64,000 nt of DNA from Catellatospora sp. KI3 (GTDB lineage Bacteria > Actinomycetota > Actinomycetes > Mycobacteriales > Micromonosporaceae), in contig NZ_JASAMB010000006.1 of the NCBI RefSeq assembly GCF_029948125.1, positions 1 to 64,000 of the forward strand, in the 5' to 3' direction. Position numbers and translations under genes: made by a program. Numbering within the stretch: position 1 is the first letter of the stretch; the number at the start of each line of letters is the position of its first letter. Under the pieces are notes generated by a model. That model saw nothing but the letters and a program-made list of their open reading frames with translations, searched no databases and had not been told where the DNA came from. This document shows, piece by piece, positions 1 through 7,532 of the stretch.

Positions 1-63
1 GAGCGCCTGAGCGCCTGAGCGCCTGAGCGCCTGAGCGCCTGAGCGCCTGAGCGCCTGAGCGCC
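1..63. repeat. 8-bp tandem repeat (GAGCGCCT)n
   Basis: The window opens inside a perfect tandem array of the 8-mer GAGCGCCT: seven full copies plus seven bases, ending at GTCTATC. The left boundary lies outside the window, so the true copy number is unknown. An 8-bp period is not codon-neutral. No function can be assigned. Confidence 0.95.
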
Positions 64-260
64 GTCTATCGAGCGAACCCCTCCGTGATCGAGTCACGTC
101 AACCAAGCAGATCGCCACAAGGAGCACTAAGCGCCAAAAACAACGTGAATACGACTTCGCGCAGGTCAGACCCCTGCCGGGTGATCCACAACCCACCCGC
201 AGTTGTCCACATCTCCCCGCGAACGCTTTCCACAACCGGACATCGGTTATCCACAGGCCC

Positions 261-276
261 TGTTTCACGTGAAACC
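261..276. promoter_or_regulatory. parS site 1 (ParB/Spo0J binding)
   Basis: TGTTTCACGTGAAACC matches the conserved bacterial parS 16-mer TGTTTCACGTGAAACA at 15 of 16 positions and contains the palindrome GTTTCACGTGAAAC. ParB dimers load on such sites and spread to form the origin segregation complex. It lies 5 bp after the TTATCCACA box at 247-255. Confidence 0.93.
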
Positions 277-439
277 AGTGCCCGTTCTCGCCTCGTTGAG
301 CGCTGTTTCGGCGTGATGAGCACGCCAAATCACCGTTCCAGGCCTCCGCCCGGCAACCCGTGGCAGGGGTCACGATTCCGCGTTCCACAGGCGGGACGGC
401 TTCTGTCCACACCGTTATCCACAGGTCCCTGTGGAGAGT

Positions 440-455
440 GGTTTCACGTGAAACC
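440..455. promoter_or_regulatory. parS site 2
   Basis: GGTTTCACGTGAAACC is a perfect 16-bp palindrome containing the parS core GTTTCACGTGAAAC. It sits between DnaA-like boxes at 415-423 and 458-466 and about 60 bp upstream of the HIT-fold gene start, so bound ParB could also affect that promoter. Confidence 0.92.
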
Positions 456-505
456 ACGTGTCCACAACTCGCCGACCGGGGGGAGACAGGACCGCCAGGC
501 TGGGC

Positions 506-511
506 TAGATT
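506..511 (+). promoter_or_regulatory. Putative -10 box, leaderless HIT-fold gene
   Basis: TAGATT fits the actinobacterial -10 pattern TANNNT and ends six bases before the GTG at 518. That spacing is expected when transcription begins at the start codon. No ribosome-binding site precedes the GTG. No clear -35 is seen. Confidence 0.4.
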
Positions 512-517
512 CTGCAG

Positions 518-1123
518 GTGGCCGATACCCCCATGCCCCTTCCCGGCTTCACTGCGTGGCCCTCGTTCCCTTTCGAGGGTGATATCAAGGTCAAGCAGCT
601 TGACCCGCCGGTGGACAACGAGCCCGCCCGCAAGGGTGAGGACTCTGCCGACTGCACGGCCTGCGCCGCGCCGGACGACGCGTACATCTGGGTGAACGAA
701 CGCTGGCGGGTGCGGACCATGGACCGCCCGACCGGGCTGCCCATGGTGCTGATGCTTGAGCCGCGATCGCACCTCGATCTGGGCGACCTCCCCAACCTCC
801 TCGCCGCCGAACTCGGCGTGATGACCGTGCGGCTGGAGCGGGCGATGCGTTCGCTCGACAACGTCGCCCGGGTTCACGTCTACCGCTGGGGTGACGGCGC
901 CGCCCACCTGCACGTGTGGTTCATGGCGCGGCCGACCGGCCAGCTCCAGCTGCGCGGCACGTTCCTCCCGCTGTGGGACGACATCCTGCCGCCGATTCCG
1001 GAGGACCAGTGGAAGGAGAGCCTGGCGCATGTCGCCGCCTGGCTCGCCGAGTTCGGGGGCACTCCCCTGGCGCAGCCGCCGCGTATCGACTGGCAGGCGC
1101 CGGCCAAGCTCGGCGAAGCCTGA
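518..1123 (+). CDS. HIT-fold (histidine triad) family protein
   Basis: 201 residues. A C-x2-C pair near residues 45-48 resembles the zinc-binding N-terminus of some HIT proteins. A middle segment (about 65-125) has the usual alternation of strands and a helix, and AHLHVWF near residues 129-135 resembles the histidine-triad active-site strand, with His130 and His132. HIT proteins hydrolyse or transfer nucleotidyl groups; the substrate here is unknown. GTG at 518 is chosen because a -10-like TAGATT sits just upstream with no RBS; an ATG at 532 is the alternative. The gene lies between parS sites 2 and 3 in the origin-proximal region, and its terminator contains parS site 3. Confidence 0.75.
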   Translation: MADTPMPLPGFTAWPSFPFEGDIKVKQLDPPVDNEPARKGEDSADCTACAAPDDAYIWVNERWRVRTMDRPTGLPMVLMLEPRSHLDLGDLPNLLAAELGVMTVRLERAMRSLDNVARVHVYRWGDGAAHLHVWFMARPTGQLQLRGTFLPLWDDILPPIPEDQWKESLAHVAAWLAEFGGTPLAQPPRIDWQAPAKLGEA

Positions 1124-1146
1124 GCACGGGGCAAGGACGCTGTGAC

Positions 1147-1186
1147 GGGAGCGGGTCTGGTTTCACGTGAAACCAGACCCGCTCCC
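1147..1186. terminator. Perfect 40-bp palindrome: terminator with parS site 3 at its centre
   Basis: Bases 1147-1166 and 1167-1186 are exact reverse complements, with no loop or mismatch. The centre (1159-1174) is the parS palindrome GGTTTCACGTGAAACC. The flanks are GGGAGCGGGTCT on the left and its complement on the right, followed by TTTGTGTT. It lies 23 bp after the HIT-fold stop, and the gene beyond runs toward it on the other strand. As RNA it would form a GC-rich hairpin; as DNA it is a ParB site. Confidence 0.85.
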
Positions 1187-1354
1187 TTTGTGTTCAAAGC
1201 GATCGCGCACCACGGCCGACCGCAGGCGAGCCGCTGACGCTCCGATACCGCCAGCCGTGCACATCTCCGGCCGAGCACCTGGCCAGCCGACCACATCGCC
1301 AGCCGACGGCAGGGTCGGTCGACGATGTCGGCGGGGGTCGGAGTGCGGCCGGGT

Positions 1355-2077
1355 TCACCACGGCAGCAGTCCGTCCTCCTGGAGGAAGACCCCCGTCGGC
1401 GGTGCGTCCTGGGTCGCCACGCTGACGACGATGCGAGCACCCTCCTCCGCCGTACGGTGGCCGCTGTGGTTGTTGAGGTCGGTCGCGGTGAAGCCGGGGT
1501 TCGCCGCGTTCACGGTGATGCCGGTGTCACGCAGCTCCTTGGCCCAGCAGACGGTGGCCATGTTCAACGCGCTCTTGCTGGAGGCTTACGCCAGGTACGC
1601 CATCGCGTAGAACGGCGACCCCGGGTCCAGGGCGAGTCCGATCGAGCCGAGGTCGCTCGACACGTTGACGATGCGCCCCCGGTCGGCTCGGCGCAGCAGC
1701 GGCAGGAGCGCGTTGGTGACGGTGACGACGCCGAACACGTTCGTCTCGTACACCTCGCGCAGCGTCGCCAGGGTCGCCTCGCTCGGCAGCGCCGACCCGT
1801 CGTAGCGCGCGATGCCGGCGTTGTTCACGAGCACGTCCAGGTGCCCGTGCTCGGCTTCGAGTCGAGCCGCCGCGGCGGCGACCGAGGCGGGGTCGGTGAC
1901 GTCGAGCTGAACGAAGTCGACGCGGTGGCCCTCCTTCCGCAGCGCCGCCGCGGCCGCCTCGCCTCGCTCGGCGGAGCGGGCGGCGAGCAGGACGGTGTAC
2001 CCGTGAGCGCCGAGGCCTCGAACCGTCTCGTACCCGATTCCCTTGTTGGCACCAGTGACCAGAGCAATCTTCGTCAT
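1355..2077 (-). pseudogene. Short-chain dehydrogenase/reductase interrupted by TAA at the catalytic Tyr
   Basis: Read through, this is a 240-residue SDR, a normal length. It starts at ATG 2077 with MTKIALVTGANKGIG, the TGxxxGxG cofactor loop, then VNNAGIA and VNVSSDLGS with the catalytic Ser region. Codons then read FYAMAYLA, stop (TAA, 1588-1586), ASSKSALNMA in the same frame. The stop occupies the Tyr of the YxxxK catalytic motif (expected YASSK), one base away from TAC/TAT. The remainder (ITVNAANPGFTATDLN and on) is an intact SDR C-terminus with no other lesion. The gene is divergent from an XRE regulator. Either a very recent pseudogene or a base-call error. Confidence 0.85.
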
Positions 2078-2178
2078 GCCTACAGCGTCATGGCCGGCGT
2101 GCAGGACAGGGAGGCCACCGCCGGTGGTGGTACCGGCAGTACCTCCCACAGTGACGATCTGACGGGCAGGCTAGGGGT

Positions 2179-3027
2179 GTGAACAGAGAAGCGTTCGCGG
2201 AGTTCGTGCGCAGCCGCCGGGCCCGGCTGCGTCCGGCCGATGTCGGCCTGCCCGAGGGCGGCACCCGCCGTACGCCGGGCCTGCGCCGCCAGGAGGTCGC
2301 GCAGCTGGCCGGTATCTCGATCGAGTACTACATCCGGCTGGAGCAGGCCAGGGGGCCGCATCCGTCGCGGCAGGTGCTGTCCGCGCTGGCGCGGGCACTG
2401 CTGCTGAACTCCGACGAGCGGGCGCACCTGTTCCAGCTCGCGGGCGTGCTGCCCCAGCCGGGCGACGGCCCGCCGCGTGATGTGCCGGACGGCATCCGGC
2501 AGCTGCTGGTCGCGCTGACCGAGGTGCCCGCGTACGTGCTGGACGCCAAGTACGAGATCCTCGCGTGGAACGACATGGCGTCCCGGCTGCTGCTCGGCGG
2601 CCCGGTCGCCGACCTGGCGGCGATCGCGCCCGAGCAGCGCAACGTGGTCCGGTGGACGTTCCAGTCGCCGGAGTTGCGACACCACCTGGCCGACGAGCAG
2701 GCGGCCCGGTTCGCCCGCTCCTCCGTCGCCGACCTGCGCGCCGCCCGCACCCGCTACCCCGGCGACCGGGGTGTGCGGGACCTGGTCGACGAGCTGCTGC
2801 GTACCAGTCCGGAGTTCGGCGAGATCTGGTCGGAGCACGAGGTGGAGAGCCACCGGACCATGACCAAGCGGATGGCGCACCCGGTGGCCGGCCCGCTGGA
2901 GCTGGAGTGCCAGGTGCTGCTGGTGCCTGACCGGGATCAGCGGCTGGTGGTGTACACGGCCGCTCCGGGCTCGCCGTCGGCCCAGGCCCTCCGGACTCTT
3001 GCGGCCGCCGGTCAGCCGCGGCACTAG
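2179..3027 (+). CDS. XRE-family regulator with MmyB-like ligand-binding domain
   Basis: 282 residues. Residues about 8-75 form a helix-turn-helix: RTPGLRRQEVAQLAGISIEY followed by YIRLEQARGPHPS is typical of this family. Residues about 105-280 match the MmyB-like C-terminal domain that follows such HTHs in actinobacteria (YVLDAKYEILAWN near the domain start). These proteins usually control an adjacent divergent oxidoreductase, here the broken SDR 101 bp away. The GTG at 2179 has little RBS support. The likely role is a repressor of the divergent gene and itself, by inference. Confidence 0.88.
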   Translation: MNREAFAEFVRSRRARLRPADVGLPEGGTRRTPGLRRQEVAQLAGISIEYYIRLEQARGPHPSRQVLSALARALLLNSDERAHLFQLAGVLPQPGDGPPRDVPDGIRQLLVALTEVPAYVLDAKYEILAWNDMASRLLLGGPVADLAAIAPEQRNVVRWTFQSPELRHHLADEQAARFARSSVADLRAARTRYPGDRGVRDLVDELLRTSPEFGEIWSEHEVESHRTMTKRMAHPVAGPLELECQVLLVPDRDQRLVVYTAAPGSPSAQALRTLAAAGQPRH

Positions 3028-3039
3028 CCGGGTATGCGG

Positions 3040-3081
3040 AAGGACCCCTCCTCGACGCACCGCGTTGAGAAGGGGTCCTTT
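3040..3081. terminator. Bidirectional terminator between XRE regulator and ddl; family-B repeat
   Basis: AAGGACCCC (3040-3048) pairs with GGGGTCCTT (3072-3080) between two converging genes and is followed by T-rich sequence. The right half, GCGTTGAGAAGGGGTCCTTT, resembles GCGATAAGAAGGGGCCCTTC inside the gene at 42830-44266, so it may belong to the same dispersed repeat family. Confidence 0.7.
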
Positions 3082-3091
3082 CGCTGTTCGG

Positions 3092-4066
3092 TCAGCGCTG
3101 GGTGGCCCGGTGGACGAGGGTGGCGAGGACCTCGCCGAGGTCGAGCCCGCCCGCCTGGATCGCCATCGGCAGCAGCGAGGTCTCGGTCATGCCGGGCGCC
3201 ACGTTCACTTCGAGCACGGTGCAGTCGCCGTCCGGGGTGACGATCAGGTCCACCCGGGACAGGTCGCGCAGGCCGAGTGCGTTGTGCGCGGCGAGCGCGG
3301 TCTTGACGACGTGTGCGGTCACCTCGGGTGAGAGCCGGGCCGGGGTGTGCCAGGTGGTCAGTCCGGCGGTGTACCGGGCGGCGTAGTCGTACACGCCGTT
3401 GCTGGGGACGATCTCGACCGGGGGCAGGGCGAACGGACCCTCGCCGAGGTCGAGCACCGACACGGCCACGTCCACGCCCTCGACGTACCGTTCGACGAGC
3501 GCGGTCTGGTGGTACGCGAAGCAGCCGACCATCGCCGCGGGCAGCTCCGACGCCTCGGACACCACCGCGGCGCCCAGCCCGGAGCCGCCCTGGGCCGGCT
3601 TGACCATCAGGGGCAGGCCGAGCCGGTCGACGATCCGTTCGAGCACCGCGACGGCGCCGAGCTCCGAGAAGCGGTCGTGCGGCAGTGCCACCCAGTCCGG
3701 CGTGGGGATGCCGGACTCGCTCAGCACCGCCTTGGCGGACGGCTTGTCCCAGGCGAGCCGGGAGGAGCGGGCGTCGCAGCCGACGTACGGCACGCCGCAG
3801 AGGTCGAGCACGCCGCGCAGCGAGCCGTCCTCGCCGGTGGAGCCGTGCAGCGCGATGAACACCGCGTCCGGCGGATCGGCCTTGAGCGTGGGCAGCAGCG
3901 TCACGTCGGCGTCGGCCGGCTCCGCCTCGACTCCGGCGGCGCGCAGTGCGTCTAGGACCCGGGCGCCGGAGCGCAGCGACACGTCGCGCTCGTACGAAAG
4001 CCCGCCCGCTAGGACCAGGCAGCGTAGTTCGCCGACGGTTGCGGGCGGGGCAGAGTACTCGGTCAC
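3092..4066 (-). CDS. ddl: D-alanine--D-alanine ligase-like ATP-grasp enzyme
   Basis: 324 residues, typical of Ddl. The N-terminal lobe has LVLAGGLSYERDVSL and FIALHGSTGEDGSLRG, both Ddl signatures. The ATP-grasp core includes LPLMVKPAQGGSGLG, and the C-terminal metal-binding stretch is CTVLEVNVAPGMTETSLLP, which holds the Glu and Asn ligands and the closing loop. It makes D-Ala-D-Ala for peptidoglycan stem peptides in the cytoplasm. GTG start; it follows the aminotransferase by 9 bp and is probably co-transcribed. The origin-proximal copy may be a second Ddl rather than the one in the main mur cluster; that cannot be decided here. Confidence 0.88.
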   Translation of the reverse strand: MTEYSAPPATVGELRCLVLAGGLSYERDVSLRSGARVLDALRAAGVEAEPADADVTLLPTLKADPPDAVFIALHGSTGEDGSLRGVLDLCGVPYVGCDARSSRLAWDKPSAKAVLSESGIPTPDWVALPHDRFSELGAVAVLERIVDRLGLPLMVKPAQGGSGLGAAVVSEASELPAAMVGCFAYHQTALVERYVEGVDVAVSVLDLGEGPFALPPVEIVPSNGVYDYAARYTAGLTTWHTPARLSPEVTAHVVKTALAAHNALGLRDLSRVDLIVTPDGDCTVLEVNVAPGMTETSLLPMAIQAGGLDLGEVLATLVHRATQR

Positions 4067-4075
4067 AGGATCAGA

Positions 4076-5401
4076 TCATGCCAAGTCGGGCCCGGGGGCG
4101 TGCGCGCCGGGCCGCTGGGGACCGTACGCGCCGTCCAGCGGGCCGGCGCCGGCGAAGACGGCGCGCAGCGCCAGCTCCTCCTCCACGACGCCGGCGAGGC
4201 GGCGCACGCCCTCACGGATGCGCTCGGGCGACGGGAACGAGAAGTTGAGGCGCAGGTGCTGCCGGCCGGTGCCGTCGGCGTAGAAGCCGGTTCCGGGCAC
4301 GTACGCCACCCGCGCGGCGATGGCGCGGGGCACCATGGCCTTCGAGTCCAGGCCCTCGGGCAGGGTCGCCCACACGAACAGGCCGCCCGCCGGGCGGGTC
4401 CAGGTGGTGCCCTCGGGCATCAGGTCGGCCAGCGCGGACAGCATGGTGTCGCGGCGCTCGGCGTAGATCTGCTGGTACGTCTTGAGCTGCTGGCGCCACG
4501 GCATGGTGGACAGGTACGTGCTGACCACGGACTGGGCGAAGTTGCTGGGGCACAGGATGTTGGCCTCGGTGGTGATCACCAGTTTGTCCCGCACCGCGTG
4601 CGGGGCCAGGATCCAGCCGACCCGCAGGCCCGGCGCGAACGTCTTGGAGAAGGTGCTCAGGTAGAAGACGCCGTCGCGGCGGCGGGCGCGCAGCGGTCGC
4701 GGGGCCTCGCCCTCGAACCCGAGGCGGCCGTACGGGTCGTCCTCGATCACCAGCAGCCCGGCCCGCTCGCAGATGTCGAGCACCTGCTCGCGGCGCTCCT
4801 CCGACAGGGTGACGCCGGCCGGGTTCTGGTACGTCGGGATGGTGTAGAGGAACTTGACCCGGCGGCCGAGCCGCCGCTGCTCCGCGATCGCGGTCTCCAG
4901 CGCGGCCGGGATGAGCCCGTCGTGGTCCATCGGCACGTGCACGACCTCGGCCTGCGCGGCCTGGAACACGCCCAGCGCGCCCACGTAGGTCGGGCCCTCG
5001 GCGAGGATGACGTCGCCCGGGTCGAGGAACAGGCGGGCGATCAGGTCGAGCGCCTGCTGGCCGCCGATGGTGACGACGACGTCCTCCGGGGACGCGCCGA
5101 CCGAGGCGTCGATGCCGACGTCGGCCATCAGGGCGCAGATCTGCTCGCGCAGCTCCGGCATGCCCTGGCCGAGCCCGTACTGCAGGGCGGTGGCACCGGA
5201 CTTGGCGACGAGTTCGCCGATGACCTCACCGACGGCGTCGAGCGGCAGCGCGGAGATGTACGGCATACCCCCGGCGAGCGACACGACCTCCGGGCGGTTT
5301 GCCACGGCGAAGAGAGCTCGGATCTCCGATGCGGTCATCCCCGAGATGCGCTGCGCGTATCGGTCGGTGTAGTCGTCGAGCGTGGTGCCCGTCTCCGTCA
5401 C
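4076..5401 (-). CDS. PLP-dependent aminotransferase, class I/II (2-aminoadipate-aminotransferase-like)
   Basis: 441 residues from GTG 5401, chosen because TGGGAGGGATC, a strong RBS, lies directly upstream; an upstream in-frame ATG at 5512 would add 37 unlikely residues. The fold-type I features are clear: VVSLAGGMP near the N-terminus, IGGQQALDLIARLFLDPGD, TIPTYQNPAGVTLS, VIEDDPYGRLGFEG, and the PLP-lysine region YLSTFSKTFAPGLRVGW. It resembles the stand-alone aminotransferase half of MocR-type proteins (LysN/ARO8 group). It lies upstream of ddl in the same transcript, suggesting a role in supplying or recycling amino acids for the wall, though the substrate is unknown. Confidence 0.88.
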   Translation of the reverse strand: MTETGTTLDDYTDRYAQRISGMTASEIRALFAVANRPEVVSLAGGMPYISALPLDAVGEVIGELVAKSGATALQYGLGQGMPELREQICALMADVGIDASVGASPEDVVVTIGGQQALDLIARLFLDPGDVILAEGPTYVGALGVFQAAQAEVVHVPMDHDGLIPAALETAIAEQRRLGRRVKFLYTIPTYQNPAGVTLSEERREQVLDICERAGLLVIEDDPYGRLGFEGEAPRPLRARRRDGVFYLSTFSKTFAPGLRVGWILAPHAVRDKLVITTEANILCPSNFAQSVVSTYLSTMPWRQQLKTYQQIYAERRDTMLSALADLMPEGTTWTRPAGGLFVWATLPEGLDSKAMVPRAIAARVAYVPGTGFYADGTGRQHLRLNFSFPSPERIREGVRRLAGVVEEELALRAVFAGAGPLDGAYGPQRPGAHAPGPDLA

Positions 5402-5628
5402 GATCCCTCCCAGTGCCGTGGACACGCCGGTACGATCGGCGTTCCGCAGAGTCAGTCTTCGAATCGTACGCTCGGTGAAGTCGGTCTTGAACCGACATTC
5501 GGTCGAATCCATCCAACGGGATAGGGTGCAGTCGGGCAGAAGTCGGGCGTAAAGTCAATGAGTTACCCGTGGTACGGGGCGACTCGTGTCGGTCTGCGGC
5601 CTCAGCCGCAACGGAGCCGGAGCTGCAC

Positions 5629-6297
5629 ATGTCACGCAGAGTGGTCAATCTGACACTGGACACCCTCGAGGACCTGCCGAAGGGGTGCCGCAGCTGCGTG
5701 TTCTGGGAGCTCGATCCGGTGTCGGCCGAGCGCGCCTGCGCCGCCGGTGATCCGGGCCTGGAGAAGGAGGCGTGGGTCTCGCAGACCCTGCTGGAGTGGG
5801 GCTCCTGCGGCAAGATCGCCTATGTCGACGGTATGCCCGCCGGTTTCGTCCTCTACGCCCCGCCGATGTACGTGCCGCGCGGCAGCGCCTTCCCCACGTC
5901 GCCGGTCTCCCCCGACGCCGTCCAGTTGATGACCGCGCACGTGGTCGCCGCCTTCGCCGGCGGCGGCCTGGGCCGGGTGCTGATCCAGTCCGTCGCCCGC
6001 GACCTGACCAAGCGCGGCGTGAAGGCGATCGAGGCCTTCGGCGACGCCAAGTTCGGCGAGCGCGACGAGGACGAGACCAGGCAGACCAGCTGCCTGGCCC
6101 CGGCCGACTTCTTCACGGCCGTCGGCTTCAAGACGGTGCGGCCGCACCCCCGCTACCCGCGGCTGCGGATGGAGCTGCGCACGGCCCTGTCGTGGAAGTC
6201 CGACGTGGAGTACGCGCTGGAGAAGCTGCTCGGCTCGATGAGCCCCGAGATCCTGCGCCCCAGCGTCCGTCCCGCCGTGCGGGGCACGACCAACTAG
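5629..6297 (+). CDS. GNAT-like acetyltransferase
   Basis: 222 residues from ATG 5629. Residues about 55-180 have the GNAT pattern: AYVDGMPAGFVLYAPP (beta-4), then AAFAGGGLGRVLIQSV as a divergent acetyl-CoA loop, RGVKAIEAFGDA (beta-5) and FFTAVGFKTVRPHPRYPRL, the usual C-terminal signature. The N-terminus has GCRSCVFWEL with two cysteines. Orthologues sit in this place near parB in other actinobacteria, which suggests a conserved but undefined job. Its TAG stop overlaps that of the converging gene in a shared CTAG at 6294-6297. Confidence 0.8.
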   Translation: MSRRVVNLTLDTLEDLPKGCRSCVFWELDPVSAERACAAGDPGLEKEAWVSQTLLEWGSCGKIAYVDGMPAGFVLYAPPMYVPRGSAFPTSPVSPDAVQLMTAHVVAAFAGGGLGRVLIQSVARDLTKRGVKAIEAFGDAKFGERDEDETRQTSCLAPADFFTAVGFKTVRPHPRYPRLRMELRTALSWKSDVEYALEKLLGSMSPEILRPSVRPAVRGTTN

Positions 6298-7532
6298 CGG
6301 GGCAGCCGCTCGCGCATCGTCAGCTCGGCCCGGTCCGCCGCGGCCAGCCCGGCGTGCCAGCCCTCGCGGTTGCTGACCGACGCGCTGCGCCCGGTGCGCT
6401 CGGGGAACAGCGCCTCGAACGCCTGGTCCACCGCCTCGGCCCGCGCCGCCAGCAGCGGCACCAGGTCCGTTCCCGCGACCACCTCCGCGTCGACCTGCTC
6501 GGTCGCGTCCGCCAGCCGCTCACCGACCCGCTGCGCGTACGCGGTGAGGAAGGACTGCCGGAACGAGCGGGTGTTGTTGCGGCCGTAGCGGTCGGCGCGC
6601 GGACCGGTCGCCGTCATCGCCCGCGTCGCCTGCACGAGCAGCGACGTGAACAGCAGCTCCACCGCCTCCAGATCGGCCTCGAAGCCGACCACGGTGCTCA
6701 GGCCCCACTCCTTCATGAACACGGCGTGGCACCGGTTGGCCTCGGCGACCGCCTGCAGCAGCAGGCACTTGGGCAGCTCGTACGGGTTGTCGACCGCGAT
6801 CCGCAGCACCGCCGGGGCATCCGCCCCGCCCTCGGCGGCCGCGAGCCGGGCCGCGTCGATGCTGTGCCGCGCCATCAGCTCCTGCGCCTTGGCGGTGAAC
6901 GCCTCGGCCTCGTCCGGATACGAGGTCGACTCGGCCTTGGCCAGCAGCGCCCGGATGCGATCGAGTTGCCGCTCCTCCCCCGTGGCGGCGGGCACCCGGC
7001 GGCGGACCTGCCGCGGTGCGGCCGCCGTGCCCGGAGCCGGCACGACCAGCTCCATCCGGGGCAGGCGCAGGCACAGTTCGACCAGCGATACGACATAGTC
7101 AACCAGATCGCCGCGGTTGAGACCGTGCCGCGCGGCTGCCTGGGGTGCGTAGGCGAGCTGCCCGTCCCACCACACGGCCGCCTTGAGCTCGTCGAGCTGG
7201 GCCTGCCAGCGCGGGTCGACCTGTTCGGCGGGGAAGCCGCGCATCGCGCCCGCCATCGCGTCGACCGAGAGCTCCGCCGAGGTGCTGTCGAAGGTGCGGC
7301 GGACCGCGCGGGCCAGCTCCACGGGCTGCCAGCAGGCATCCCAGGCCCGCTGCACAGCCTTCTCCAGCACCAGGTGCATCGCGGCGTCGACGACCTGCTC
7401 GCCGAGCGAGGAGGTGAGGATCTGGCCGCGGACCAGCATGTAGTGGCGCTCGTCGCCGTTGCGCAGGGAAAGGACGGCCTCGTGGAGCATGCGCTCCGCG
7501 TAGAAGACCGGCGAGGGGCCGGTTTCGCTCAC
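6294..7532 (-). CDS. DUF2786-domain protein
   Basis: 412 residues, GTG start at 7532 overlapping the amidase stop as GTGA, so translation is coupled. Residues about 190-235 carry the DUF2786 signature: IRALLAKAESTSYPDEAEAF then TAKAQELMARHSID. The N-terminal half is helical and Ala/Leu-rich with no signal peptide or membrane segment. DUF2786 proteins have no established function. Its conserved place after cwlM suggests a cytoplasmic link to wall synthesis, which is inference. It ends in a CTAG that is also the GNAT stop, leaving no room for a terminator between the converging genes. Confidence 0.82.
   Translation of the reverse strand: MSETGPSPVFYAERMLHEAVLSLRNGDERHYMLVRGQILTSSLGEQVVDAAMHLVLEKAVQRAWDACWQPVELARAVRRTFDSTSAELSVDAMAGAMRGFPAEQVDPRWQAQLDELKAAVWWDGQLAYAPQAAARHGLNRGDLVDYVVSLVELCLRLPRMELVVPAPGTAAAPRQVRRRVPAATGEERQLDRIRALLAKAESTSYPDEAEAFTAKAQELMARHSIDAARLAAAEGGADAPAVLRIAVDNPYELPKCLLLQAVAEANRCHAVFMKEWGLSTVVGFEADLEAVELLFTSLLVQATRAMTATGPRADRYGRNNTRSFRQSFLTAYAQRVGERLADATEQVDAEVVAGTDLVPLLAARAEAVDQAFEALFPERTGRSASVSNREGWHAGLAAADRAELTMRERLPR

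Larger units (their letters stand above)
182..466 (+). promoter_or_regulatory. DnaA-box cluster
   Basis: Sites read on the + strand: TGATCCACA 182-190, TTGTCCACA 203-211, TTATCCACA 247-255, CTGTCCACA 403-411, TTATCCACA 415-423 and GTGTCCACA 458-466. TTGTCCACA and TTATCCACA match the known high-affinity DnaA box (TTRTCCACA). All point the same way and are interleaved with two parS sites. Without dnaA or dnaN here I do not call it oriC; it may titrate DnaA or help organise the origin domain. Confidence 0.6.
64..517. other. Non-coding region with DnaA boxes and two parS sites
   Basis: I see no credible gene in these ~450 bases. They hold at least five DnaA-box-like 9-mers and two parS palindromes, listed separately, and end at the likely promoter of the HIT-fold gene. 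In related actinobacteria parA/parB lie next to this position, so parB is probably just outside the left edge; that is inference. Confidence 0.7.

Noticed and set aside
64-517. oriC, because of several DnaA boxes
   Set aside because: dnaA and dnaN are absent and no AT-rich unwinding stretch is seen; the gene order puts oriC several kb to the left. Called a DnaA-box cluster only.
85-582. Open frame through the DnaA-box and parS region
   Set aside because: It runs over palindromes and boxes, has no RBS or protein-like composition and overlaps the HIT-fold start.
1586-1588. Recoding (selenocysteine or pyrrolysine) at the SDR stop
   Set aside because: The codon is TAA, which is not used by either known system, and no structured element is seen next to it.
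1355-2149. Two separate SDR genes
   Set aside because: Both pieces are in one frame and together give a single standard-length SDR interrupted only by one TAA.
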